A stretch of 13,587 bases of DNA, taken from positions 1 to 13,587 of the forward strand of contig JBMNSO010000041.1 in the NCBI GenBank assembly GCA_050945235.1, written 5' to 3'. Positions 6,978 to 13,494 of the stretch are shown here, piece by piece. The DNA comes from DUOD01 sp050945235 (GTDB lineage Bacteria > Bacillota > Clostridia > DUOD01). The first letter of the stretch is position 1. The number at the start of each line of letters is the position of its first letter. The position numbers were made by a program, and so were the translations under genes. A model generated the notes under the pieces. That model made no database searches. It was given only the letters and a program-made list of their open reading frames with translations, and was not told the origin of the DNA.

Positions 6978-7730
6978 TTACTTAACGTAATTCGTAAGGG
7001 TACCAATACCTTCTATCTGCACCTGCACCATATCTCCGGATTTTAAGGGGCCTATACCGGAGGGCGTACCCGTTGCAACCACGTCGCCGGGATACAGGGT
7101 CATAACTTGGGATATGAAACTGATCAGATGCTCTACATTAAAAATGAGGTTTGAGGTATTGGACTGCTGCATAACCCTGCCATTTAAGATCAGCCTTATA
7201 TCACAAGCGTTATATTCCACTTCCGTTTGTATCCACGGTCCAATGGGGCTAAAGGTATCAAAGCTTTTTGCCCGGGTCCATTGGCCGTCTATCTGTTGCA
7301 GGTCCCTTGCCGTTACATCGTTAAAACATGTAGCCCCTAAGATATAATCATGGGCTGTATGGATACACACATCCTTACATTCCTTTTTTATCACCACTGC
7401 CAATTCTGCTTCATAGTCCACCCTTGAAGACATGGCCGGTAAATCTATAGACTGGTACGGCCCTATAACGCTTGTACCCGGTTTCATGAAAATAATAGGG
7501 TTTTTGGGCAGGTGGTGGTTCATTTCCGATGCATGGTCTTTATAGTTTACACCAACAGCAATTATTTTACCCGGTAGTACGGGTGGCAGCAAACTCACCT
7601 TTTCCAAGGGAAAGGTCCGATCGGTTTCTTTCCAGCGGCCAAATAAATCACCCTCTATTAATGAAACATATCCATCTTTGATAATACCATGGTTCGCCCT
7701 TCCCTGGTTTAGAAATCTGCAAACAATCAA
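6978..7730 (-). CDS. Fumarylacetoacetate hydrolase (FAH) family protein
   Basis: Member of the FAH superfamily, metal-dependent enzymes that hydrolyse, decarboxylate or isomerise 2-keto or acylpyruvate-type compounds. Seen (250 aa): a poorly conserved N-terminal part (1-50), then the family core with KIIAVGVNYKDHASEM (55-70), PIIFMKP (78-84), DYEAELAVVI with metal ligands Glu107 and Glu109 (105-114), FNDVTARDLQ with Asp138 (136-145), AKSFDTFSPIGPW with Lys155, and the closing LYPGDVVATGTPSGIGPLKSGD (212-233). All expected metal-binding acids are present. Start: TTG at 7730, 7 nt after AGGTG; no better ATG is nearby. Substrate cannot be told from sequence; annotations such as acylpyruvase, oxaloacetate decarboxylase or 2-hydroxyhepta-2,4-diene-1,7-dioate isomerase all fit the fold. 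No catabolic partner genes are nearby, which favours a stand-alone housekeeping role. It is transcribed alone. Confidence 0.92.
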   Translation of the reverse strand: MIVCRFLNQGRANHGIIKDGYVSLIEGDLFGRWKETDRTFPLEKVSLLPPVLPGKIIAVGVNYKDHASEMNHHLPKNPIIFMKPGTSVIGPYQSIDLPAMSSRVDYEAELAVVIKKECKDVCIHTAHDYILGATCFNDVTARDLQQIDGQWTRAKSFDTFSPIGPWIQTEVEYNACDIRLILNGRVMQQSNTSNLIFNVEHLISFISQVMTLYPGDVVATGTPSGIGPLKSGDMVQVQIEGIGTLTNYVK

Positions 7731-7756
7731 ATGATATCACCTATCTGTTTTTATTA

Positions 7757-7765
7757 ATTTTACCA
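7757..7765 (-). promoter_or_regulatory. Candidate extended -10 promoter of the FAH gene
   Basis: TGGTAAAAT on the minus strand fits an extended -10 (TGnTATAAT with one mismatch). There is no strong -35. It lies in a 73-bp gap between the upstream terminator and the TTG start. The inverted repeat TTTAC / GTAAA at 7759-7772 overlaps it and could be an operator. Confidence 0.4.
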
Positions 7766-7805
7766 CAGTAAAGTGTTAAAATAAATATGTTATATTGAAA
7801 GCGTG

Positions 7806-7833
7806 AAAAAAAGAAGCTTTAAAAGCTTCTTTT
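7806..7833 (-). terminator. Intrinsic terminator of the SSB-like gene
   Basis: On the minus strand a 9-bp stem AAAAGAAGC / GCTTCTTTT (extendable by A-T pairs) is followed by a T-run. Its first arm overlaps the TAA stop codon. It separates this operon from the FAH gene. Confidence 0.85.
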
Positions 7834-8461
7834 AGACCTGCACCTTTTCAATCTTGATAACAGAGATCTCATAGGCCGTTTTCGTTACTATACAGTCCTC
7901 ACTCAGTTTTTTTTGGTATTCTCTGCTCTGGATACGCCCCCACAACCTTATCCGGTCCCCAACTTTTAATTTGTCGCAGTATTTAGCATTTCTTCCCCAT
8001 GATATTGCAGGTATGTAATCAGATTTATTATAGGGCCTGTTTACGGCAATTAACATATCAGTTATCTCTCTTTTGAAGGGAGTTGTACGATAAATAGTAG
8101 GTTTACATATATATCCATCAATATAAATCTGGTTGGGATTTTGACTTTTATCCTTGGGGTCGTGTTCTTTGATATCCCGGGCAAATACCGTCAATACCAA
8201 TCGGTTGCTTCCGTCAATATATTTATTATAAGATCTTAATTGACCTTCAATCATCACTTCGTTTCCTATGGATGTATCAATACCTTCTAACAACCTTTCA
8301 GAAACAGTGACAGGTAAATAGTCTGAGTTTTCACTAAGCCTGGGAACCTTAACAAAAAAATTATAGAACCCTTCTCCGTACATCTCATGGCTAAACTCAG
8401 GTTCGTCGTATATCTGGCCAATTATCACGGCCTTGTTATTTTCGTTGACTGGATCTGCCAT
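7832..8461 (-). CDS. Tandem-OB single-stranded DNA-binding protein (SSB-like)
   Basis: Predicted to bind single-stranded DNA. Seen (209 aa): two OB-fold units. The first (about 9-98) has NKAVIIGQI, FSHEMYGEGFYNFFVKVPRLS, DYLPVTVSERL and EVMIEGQLRSYN. The second (about 110-206) is much closer to classical SSB, with YIDGYICKPTIYRTTPF, EITDMLIAVNRPYNKSDYIPAISWGRNA, GDRIRLWGRIQSREY and TAYEISV. The protein ends in KVQV, so the acidic C-terminal tip (DDDIPF type) that canonical SSB uses to recruit repair partners is missing. It is therefore unlikely to be the main chromosomal SSB. Two-OB proteins of this size occur in clostridia. Start: ATG at 8461 after GGGAGGGG with 8 nt spacing. It follows the Mur-like gene by 36 nt and is probably translated from the same mRNA. 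The role is inferred. Confidence 0.85.
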   Translation of the reverse strand: MADPVNENNKAVIIGQIYDEPEFSHEMYGEGFYNFFVKVPRLSENSDYLPVTVSERLLEGIDTSIGNEVMIEGQLRSYNKYIDGSNRLVLTVFARDIKEHDPKDKSQNPNQIYIDGYICKPTIYRTTPFKREITDMLIAVNRPYNKSDYIPAISWGRNAKYCDKLKVGDRIRLWGRIQSREYQKKLSEDCIVTKTAYEISVIKIEKVQV

Positions 8462-8497
8462 TGTATATACCCCTCCCTATTCATCTGTTATATATGA

Positions 8498-10009
8498 CTA
8501 TAAATATTCAGGAAGGTGGTCAATTATGACATGTTTTTTAGACAAGGGGGCGGTGCTGCCAGGTTCCTTTGGTTCATTGTCCTGAAATAATAGTTCCATA
8601 AATACACCCGCCCCTTGCTCCATCAACCGGTTGCCTGCCAAAACCATTATATCGCCTTTCCTTATCCTATTAAGGTTTATACTCACAGCCTCCTTCAAGG
8701 TTCCGATCCGCTTAAGAGCAGCGTGGCTTTGTTTCAACATATCCATAATGATATTTACCGTTTTGTTTCGTTTTTGGGAGGGGTCTACAAAATTTCTGCT
8801 TAAGGAACGATCATCCAATACCGTTATCTGTACTATATTAAGTGTCACCGACCAGTTGTTTATCAGTTGTACAAGTTTAAATGTCTGGTCCATGGTCAGG
8901 CGATAATCGGGCTCAATCACCAGCCACAACCTTTTATAGTTCATCTCCTGTATAACTTTAAAGAGCGTTTCATAGCTTTCAGCCGTGTTGCAACAGTCAT
9001 CAATAACTATATAATCATTATTAAATATTATTTCCTGCCTTCTCTTAAGCCCAAAAAACTCCGACAGTGAACGCTGTATGGTGGGAATGGGTATATCGCA
9101 TATCAAGGCAGCCGTCACCGCACTCAAGGCATTATATACATTATGTTGTCCCGTCACCATTAAACTAACGGGAAATTCCTGGGGCTCAATAAAGTTTTTA
9201 TTCATAGTCCTAACACCCCTTTGTATACAATAGGTAAACCGGGTTCCCTTATCCTGTTCAATACTGGATGCAGTGATGCTGGATTTAGGGTTTAGACCAT
9301 AACTGATGATATATGGTTTTTGTGTCATGTCAAGAACACCCGTGTTAAGACCATCGTCACCGTTCAATATCAATATCCTCGGATTATCGGTATCCACTGT
9401 TTTCCCTTTCAGTCCCACAAAACTCCTGTGAATATCATTTGAAGGTGAACTATAATGATTTGTACATATAATTACATCAAATTTAATATTGGTTAGCCAG
9501 CTTTCCCCTATGACGCTATTGGGTATTTCAATTATACCAATATCTATCTTTCTAATGACCATGTTATATAATTCCCTATTCAATCTTTCAGGCAGTGGTT
9601 CATCAACAAGGGGTGGACTGTAATAATCACCGGCTTTATTCACCAAAGAACTGCAAAACCCTACCTCCAGGCCTCCCATTGTTAATATGCCCTCTAGCAT
9701 ATGTACTACGGTGGTTTTGCCCTTATCACCGATGACACCGATTAACATGAGCCGGTCGGAGGGAAATCCGAAAAACCTGGATGATAGAAAACCAAGCAGC
9801 TTTGATGAATCCTTGACTTTTATTACCCCCTCATGGGATACAGGGTACTCCATTTCAGTAAAAATTAACGATGCTCCAAGTCTAATAGCATCGCTAATTT
9901 GCTCAACACCATAGTATCCATTTTTCCTTGTATGAACAAAAAGGTATCCAGGTTTAACCTTCCAGGGTTCAGATGTTATACCTTTAATATCAATACCCTT
10001 CAGTCGCAT
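8498..10009 (-). CDS. Divergent MurE-like Mur ligase family protein
   Basis: Mur ligases use ATP to join an amino acid to a UDP-MurNAc peptide. Seen (503 aa): MurE-type N-terminal domain (1-88, with VKPGYLFVHTRKNG); ATP-binding loop GVIGDKGKTT at 91-100; central domain with LILNGDDG (213-220) and GQHNVYNALSA (287-297); and a C-terminal domain from about 320 ending with KGDIMVLAGN (451-460). Several hallmark motifs are altered. The usual E-SSHAL segment reads EIPNSVI (161-167), TNL-RDHLD-H reads TNHYSSPSNDIH (183-194), the DYAHTP block reads DDCCNTAES (337-345), GKGHE reads GNRLME, and the DNPR specificity motif of MurE is not seen. The ATP loop is intact. Inference: a paralog that keeps nucleotide binding but probably not standard MurE activity. 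The ATG at 10009 follows GGGGG with 9 nt spacing. It is followed by the SSB-like gene in the same transcript. A non-canonical amide ligase remains possible. Confidence 0.82.
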   Translation of the reverse strand: MRLKGIDIKGITSEPWKVKPGYLFVHTRKNGYYGVEQISDAIRLGASLIFTEMEYPVSHEGVIKVKDSSKLLGFLSSRFFGFPSDRLMLIGVIGDKGKTTVVHMLEGILTMGGLEVGFCSSLVNKAGDYYSPPLVDEPLPERLNRELYNMVIRKIDIGIIEIPNSVIGESWLTNIKFDVIICTNHYSSPSNDIHRSFVGLKGKTVDTDNPRILILNGDDGLNTGVLDMTQKPYIISYGLNPKSSITASSIEQDKGTRFTYCIQRGVRTMNKNFIEPQEFPVSLMVTGQHNVYNALSAVTAALICDIPIPTIQRSLSEFFGLKRRQEIIFNNDYIVIDDCCNTAESYETLFKVIQEMNYKRLWLVIEPDYRLTMDQTFKLVQLINNWSVTLNIVQITVLDDRSLSRNFVDPSQKRNKTVNIIMDMLKQSHAALKRIGTLKEAVSINLNRIRKGDIMVLAGNRLMEQGAGVFMELLFQDNEPKEPGSTAPLSKKHVIIDHLPEYL

Positions 10010-10028
10010 TATGGTCAGCCCCCTTGGA

Positions 10029-10057
10029 ATTATACGTTATCAATATATTTTGCTTAA
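10029..10057 (-). promoter_or_regulatory. Candidate promoter of the Mur-like/SSB operon
   Basis: TTAAGC, a 17-bp spacer and a perfect TATAAT on the minus strand, about 20 nt before the start codon. The -35 matches only three of six bases. Read-through from the upstream deacetylase gene is also possible, since no terminator is visible between them. Confidence 0.5.
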
Positions 10058-10095
10058 GATATGCTAATTATGTATTGTTTTTGCCTGATTTCTTA

Positions 10096-10875
10096 CTATT
10101 CCACCACAGTCAAGGGATGCTGACGTCCTTCATGGTCCACATAATAGTTTTCCTTATATATTAATTGGGATATGGGTACTATTTCATAACCCTCATCCAA
10201 TAAGTAATCCAGTATTATGGGCAGGGCCTGTGCTGTATACCTGGCATTGTTGTGGAATAGAATAATAGACCCTTCCCTTACATTTTTCTTGATCCGGTCT
10301 ACCATGGGCTGTACGCCCAATTCCTTCCAGTCTAGTGAATCCACATCCCATTGTATTACATAATAACCTTCATCCCTGCATACCCGGATTAACCGGTTGT
10401 TATAATCCCCAAAGGGCGGCCTAAAGAGTATTACATCCTCACCGGTTATTGCTTTGATCTTATCGGTGGTTATACTAAGCTCTTCCCGTATCTGGGCATC
10501 GGATAGTTTTGACATATGGGGATGGGTGGTGGAATGGTTGCCTATCTCGTGCCCCCTTTGATGGATCAGCCTTACATCGTTTTCATATTCGTCTACCCAA
10601 AGACCGGCTAGGAAAAAGGTAGTTTTTATATTTTTTTCGTCAAGTATATCCAGGAGCTGTCTGGTGTATTGATCGCCCCAAGTAGCGTCAAAACTAATGG
10701 CCACTTTTTTTTCCGGCACCTCAACAGAGTATATAGGTATTTCCCTATCGTTATTTATGAACACACTGATAAAATGTGGTGCCAATCCTTTTGAATAGGC
10801 AATGGACATAACCACCAGTATGAATACAATAAAAAGCTGGAGCATTTTCCTGCGGTTTAAATAAATAATTCTCAT
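10096..10875 (-). CDS. Membrane-anchored NodB-type polysaccharide deacetylase
   Basis: Carbohydrate esterase family 4 (NodB) fold; members remove N-acetyl groups from peptidoglycan or other polymers outside the cell. Seen (259 aa from the ATG): a basic start followed by one hydrophobic segment at 11-28 (signal anchor or signal peptide), then the NodB domain from about 57. Motifs are ISFDATWGDQYT (60-71) with Asp63 as the likely catalytic base, HSTTH with His114 and His118, RPPFGDYN (152-159), WDVDSLDW (176-183) and ILFHNN with His208. The second Asp of the usual FDDG motif is Ala64, which removes one metal ligand. Other clostridial deacetylases share this FDA-WG form, so it is probably a subfamily trait and not decay. 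Start: GTG at 10884 is too close to GGAAGG; the ATG at 10875 has 8 nt spacing. It is divergent from the Na/Pi transporter. A wall or cortex role is inferred. Confidence 0.9.
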   Translation of the reverse strand: MRIIYLNRRKMLQLFIVFILVVMSIAYSKGLAPHFISVFINNDREIPIYSVEVPEKKVAISFDATWGDQYTRQLLDILDEKNIKTTFFLAGLWVDEYENDVRLIHQRGHEIGNHSTTHPHMSKLSDAQIREELSITTDKIKAITGEDVILFRPPFGDYNNRLIRVCRDEGYYVIQWDVDSLDWKELGVQPMVDRIKKNVREGSIILFHNNARYTAQALPIILDYLLDEGYEIVPISQLIYKENYYVDHEGRQHPLTVVE

Positions 10876-10952
10876 ACAACACACCTTCCATACACCGGGT
10901 ATATTAAATTTTATTCACAGTATTAAAGTATATTCATGGATTATAAAACTTT

Positions 10953-10981
10953 TTGTACTAAAAGGGCCCACATTTTAATAA
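10953..10981 (+). promoter_or_regulatory. Weak candidate promoter of the Na/Pi transporter gene
   Basis: TTGTAC, a 17-bp spacer and TAATAA lie about 35 nt before the GTG start. Both hexamers are imperfect. The 140-bp divergent region also holds a TATAAT on the minus strand (10940-10945) without a usable -35. Transcription starts here are uncertain. Confidence 0.25.
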
Positions 10982-11015
10982 ATACCTAAATGAATAGAAA
11001 GGGGTGTAAAGACAA

Positions 11016-11948
11016 GTGGCTGTAATATTATTGTTTATATCCGGACTGGGACTGTTTTTGTACGGCATTCGAGTCCTGTCTAATAATATTGAAAAAGCTG
11101 CCGGTAATAGGTTTAAATCCATATTGTTTAGGTTAACTTCTAATAAAATATCAGGCATAATATTGGGCTTTTTCGTTACCGCAGCCATGCAAAGCAGCAG
11201 CGCCGTCACCGTTATGCTGGTAAGTATGGTAAATGCAAATGTAATGACCCTTGACCAAACCCTTGGCATAATCATGGGTGCAAATATAGGCACCACCATC
11301 ACCGCCCAATTGATTATTCTGGATATCTATAAATATACACCTGTAATATTAATCCTGGGTTCTTTGATGAGTATAATATGTAAAAGGAAGAGAAACAGAA
11401 TCATCGGGGAAATCCTAGCAGGCTTCGGAATGATATTTACCGGTATGGAAATGATGAAACAGGCCACTCTGCCCCTTAAAGGAAATGCCTTTATCCAACA
11501 TTCCTTGATAGAAATGAGCATAAACCCATTGTTGGCCGTTGCGGTGGGCTTTTGCATAACAGCGCTAGTCCAGAGTAGCAGTGCCGGTATAGCTATGATT
11601 CAGGCCCTGGCGGCCCATGGAATGTTAAGTTTAGACGCCGCCTTGCCTTTGTTATTCGGCCAAAACATCGGCACATGCATAACAGCACTTATGTCCAGCA
11701 TAGGTACAAACATAGCCGCAAGGAGAGTGGCAGTTATGCATATGTTATTCAATGTAATAGGTACCATGGCAATCATTCTGTGCCTGCCCTTATTCCAAGA
11801 CCTGGTTGTCCACGTTAGCCCACGAAGCATTCCAAGGCAGATAGCCAATGCCCATACCCTGTTCAATATAATAACAACCATAATGCTTTATCCCTTCGGT
11901 AACAAGCTTATTATCCTAACCACCAAACTGGTCGGAAGAAAAAAATAA
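11016..11948 (+). CDS. Na/Pi cotransporter family protein, YqeW type
   Basis: Integral membrane protein of the sodium-dependent phosphate transporter family (NptA/PNaS). Seen (310 aa): two inverted-repeat halves each bearing the family signature, AMQSSSAVTV (58-67) with GANIGTTITA (88-97), and LVQSSSAGIA (184-193) with GQNIGTCITA (215-224). Hydrophobic spans occupy most of the rest. There is no C-terminal PhoU-like domain, unlike the 530-600 aa NptA/YjbB forms. The length matches the short type (B. subtilis YqeW, about 307 aa), so it is not truncated. Start: GTG at 11016 after AAAGGGGTG with about 9 nt spacing. Predicted to move phosphate with Na+ across the cytoplasmic membrane; direction and affinity are unknown. 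No phosphate regulator or Pst genes are nearby. It is transcribed alone, divergent from the deacetylase and converging on the cysteine-rich gene. Confidence 0.93.
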   Translation: MAVILLFISGLGLFLYGIRVLSNNIEKAAGNRFKSILFRLTSNKISGIILGFFVTAAMQSSSAVTVMLVSMVNANVMTLDQTLGIIMGANIGTTITAQLIILDIYKYTPVILILGSLMSIICKRKRNRIIGEILAGFGMIFTGMEMMKQATLPLKGNAFIQHSLIEMSINPLLAVAVGFCITALVQSSSAGIAMIQALAAHGMLSLDAALPLLFGQNIGTCITALMSSIGTNIAARRVAVMHMLFNVIGTMAIILCLPLFQDLVVHVSPRSIPRQIANAHTLFNIITTIMLYPFGNKLIILTTKLVGRKK

Positions 11949-11965
11949 AGCCTTTTTCAAGGCTT
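11939..11965 (-). terminator. Intrinsic terminator of the cysteine-rich gene
   Basis: On the minus strand a 7-bp stem AAGCCTT / AAGGCTT with a 4-nt GAAA loop is followed by TATTTTTTT. It begins 1 nt after the TAG stop and overlaps the last codons of the converging transporter gene. On the plus strand the hairpin has no T-run, so the transporter gene may share it only poorly. Confidence 0.85.
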
Positions 11966-11966
11966 G

Positions 11967-12284
11967 CTAGTATTCACATACAAAGTAAGGGTTATCCTGG
12001 ATATTTATACATGTGCTACAATATAAATTATAAAGTTCATCAAAGGTCTCCTTATAAACACCGGGTTTTTTAACACAATTCCAAATGTTTTGGCTACCTT
12101 CCTTACACATAACCCTTTTAACATTTAAGTAAGGACAGGCATTTTTATCATTTATCTTCTCGGGTATATCACAGCCTCCACAAAACCACTGTTCCTTCAC
12201 CTCGTCAATGTCAAAGGCCCAGCAATCGCTCTTTTTGCACCTTACCTTATTATCCTGTGTATCCCTATAATCGCAGGTATTCAT
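11967..12284 (-). CDS. Cysteine-rich protein of unknown function
   Basis: I do not recognise this family. Seen (105 aa): eleven cysteines at 4, 16, 21, 35, 38, 50, 60, 70, 89, 92 and 103, including two CxxC pairs (CGGC at 35-38, CSTC at 89-92). It is soluble, mildly charged, with no signal peptide or membrane segment. The spacing suggests metal binding (zinc or an Fe-S cluster) in a cytoplasmic protein, though disulfides cannot be excluded. Start choice: the frame extends 12 codons further to 12320, but the ATG at 12284 lies 8 nt after AAAGGGG, so I use it. It has its own promoter (12323-12351) and terminator, so it is probably monocistronic. A sequence matching a Spo0A box overlaps its -35 region. 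Function is not assigned. Confidence 0.8.
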   Translation of the reverse strand: MNTCDYRDTQDNKVRCKKSDCWAFDIDEVKEQWFCGGCDIPEKINDKNACPYLNVKRVMCKEGSQNIWNCVKKPGVYKETFDELYNLYCSTCINIQDNPYFVCEY

Positions 12285-12322
12285 CCAAACATCCCCTTTC
12301 ATATGTAATATATTCTGCAAAT

Positions 12323-12351
12323 ATTACAGAAGTCCTTCCTGTACCTGTCGA
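12323..12351 (-). promoter_or_regulatory. Promoter of the cysteine-rich gene
   Basis: TCGACA, a 17-bp spacer and TGTAAT on the minus strand; each hexamer matches five of six sigma-A consensus bases with ideal spacing. The predicted start of transcription is about 30 nt upstream of the ATG. Confidence 0.65.
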
Positions 12352-12352
12352 A
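12346..12352 (+). promoter_or_regulatory. Possible Spo0A box over the -35
   Basis: TGTCGAA, the core 0A-box sequence of B. subtilis Spo0A, overlaps the -35 hexamer of the cysteine-rich gene, where binding would be expected to affect transcription. A 7-mer can occur by chance once or twice in a window this size, so only the position makes it notable. Confidence 0.35.
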
Positions 12353-12397
12353 ATTCGTAAATTTATAAGAATGATAAAAACCTATATCCATTATTTC

Positions 12398-12877
12398 TTA
12401 CTTCTTTTTATTTACGATAATAATCAGTCCTAGAATTATCAATATAATCGGAAATATTAACCCAAAGTCTACATTGAGGGACATAACAAATAAAAATATA
12501 AGCCCCAGGGCGGCCAGTAAACAAATTGGGATAAGCAAACCCCTTTTTCTGCTGCCAAACAGGTATAGTTCCAATAAACCAATGGCTGGAGCCAGTATAA
12601 AGAATGGCCACAACCGGGACATCAAATGCCATCCCGCAAAACCACAAATATAAAATATTGCTGCAATAATAATCAATATACCACCTGGGACTAAAATACC
12701 TGCATTTCTAATGCTCCCAACTATAAAGGATAAATGAAATAATACTCCGGGTATAAGTAAAGCCAAGGGCCATATATACTTCCATGATATTGCTATTATA
12801 TCTAACCTGTAGAGTAAAGCCAATATACCTATTGACAGGAGTATAATACCGAAGACAAAGCTTAATCCCTTTTTCAT
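12398..12877 (-). CDS. Small multi-span membrane protein
   Basis: Seen (159 aa): about six hydrophobic spans at roughly 4-24, 33-53, 60-82, 88-108, 111-131 and 137-155, short loops, and a basic tail ending in KKK. Short Gly/Pro-containing repeats such as PGVLF, PGGIL and ILGLIII give it the look of the LiaI/LiaF-type or DUF5668-like transmembrane modules found near cell-envelope stress systems. That resemblance is by eye only. No sensor, kinase or cytoplasmic domain is attached and no two-component genes are adjacent. The ATG at 12877 follows GGGAGG with 7 nt spacing. It lies 113 bp upstream of the cysteine-rich gene start, with no clear terminator between them but a good promoter, so they may be separately expressed. 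Function is unknown. Confidence 0.82.
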   Translation of the reverse strand: MKKGLSFVFGIILLSIGILALLYRLDIIAISWKYIWPLALLIPGVLFHLSFIVGSIRNAGILVPGGILIIIAAIFYICGFAGWHLMSRLWPFFILAPAIGLLELYLFGSRKRGLLIPICLLAALGLIFLFVMSLNVDFGLIFPIILIILGLIIIVNKKK

Positions 12878-12899
12878 TTAATAACCTCCCTGTATGTTT

Positions 12900-12916
12900 A
12901 TTACAATGTAATTATA
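12900..12916 (-). promoter_or_regulatory. Candidate -10 and overlapping palindrome of the membrane protein gene
   Basis: A perfect TATAAT (minus strand, 12911-12916) lies about 33 nt before the start; its -35 is poor. The palindrome ATTAC-AAT-GTAAT at 12900-12912 overlaps and follows the -10, a normal place for a repressor site. Confidence 0.4.
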
Positions 12917-12942
12917 TTATCCTTAGCCAGGATTTACCAGAG

Positions 12943-12973
12943 AAAAATATAAGGGCTGATAAAATACCAGCCC
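12943..12973 (-). terminator. Probable terminator of the 13024-13347 gene
   Basis: On the minus strand GGGCTG pairs with CAGCCC (six bp plus a possible G-U) around an AT-rich loop and is followed by TTATATTTTT. It lies about 50 nt past the stop. The T-run is interrupted, so strength is uncertain. Confidence 0.6.
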
Positions 12974-13023
12974 AAAGAATACAAAAGAATACGTATGTAG
13001 TAGTAATAAATAATAATTGCATT

Positions 13024-13347
13024 TTAACAAGCAAATCGCAGGTCAACTTCACTAATAAGCACAGTAATAACATTTAAGACATTGCCTTCAAGTTCACAAA
13101 CAAATAACATCCCCTTGTTTTCTCTAATTTCTCTCCCACCGTACTTTGTAAGGGCAATCATCCTGCTTCTCTTAACTCCTTCAACAATATTTCTTACTGC
13201 ATTCCCCTTTCTTACCTGTTTTACCCTTTCCTGGTATCTGGAAATTGCATGATCGGTTACAAATATGGTATTCCCCATAAATTTGTTTGCCCTGTCTCTA
13301 AATTTTCTATTTCCACTTTTCCTTGAAGTAGCTGCCCTTCGACTCAT
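13024..13347 (-). CDS. Small basic protein with a DUF4258-like pattern
   Basis: Not firmly recognised. Seen (107 aa): a very basic, low-complexity N-terminus (MSRRAATSRKSGNRKFRDR), then FVTDHAISRYQERV at 29-42 (His33, Arg37, Glu40, Arg41), a helix with NAVRNIVEGVKRSR, and strands KYGGREIRENKGMLFVCEL and VLNVITVLI. The HA-x-x-R-x-x-ER pattern followed by a G..I..N..LFV...G..L.VITVL sheet resembles DUF4258 or related small RNase-toxin-like folds, judged by eye. No antitoxin partner gene is visible next to it. The basic N-terminus suggests nucleic-acid binding. The ATG at 13347 follows AAGGAGGTG with ideal spacing. It has a strong predicted promoter and its own terminator, so it is likely a single-gene unit. 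Function is unknown. Confidence 0.78.
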   Translation of the reverse strand: MSRRAATSRKSGNRKFRDRANKFMGNTIFVTDHAISRYQERVKQVRKGNAVRNIVEGVKRSRMIALTKYGGREIRENKGMLFVCELEGNVLNVITVLISEVDLRFAC

Positions 13348-13399
13348 TTTTTCACCTCCTTTTTAATTGATCTTGTTTATATAAAAAGTAATGTCAATC

Positions 13400-13428
13400 A
13401 TTATATGTATTTGGAATTACAATGTCAT
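13400..13428 (-). promoter_or_regulatory. Strong sigma-A-like promoter of the 13024-13347 gene
   Basis: ATGACA (five of six), a 17-bp spacer and a perfect TATAAT on the minus strand, about 50 nt before the ATG. A TTGACA nearby (minus strand, just downstream of the -10) has no usable -10. This is the best promoter match in the window. Confidence 0.7.
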
Positions 13429-13494
13429 ATAGTAGTCCAATAGTCCTAGTTTGTTGTTTTTAACCTCTTAATGCTACTTCTATGTCTTTATTAT

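Noticed and set aside
10876..10884. GTG start for the deacetylase
   Set aside because: It overlaps the end of the GGAAGG ribosome binding site; the ATG at 10875 is well spaced.
11016..11948. Truncated Na/Pi cotransporter lacking PhoU
   Set aside because: Both signature halves are complete and the length matches the natural short YqeW type.
13024..13347. Toxin-antitoxin pair
   Set aside because: Only one gene is visible; the neighbour at 12398-12877 is a membrane protein behind a terminator, not an antitoxin.
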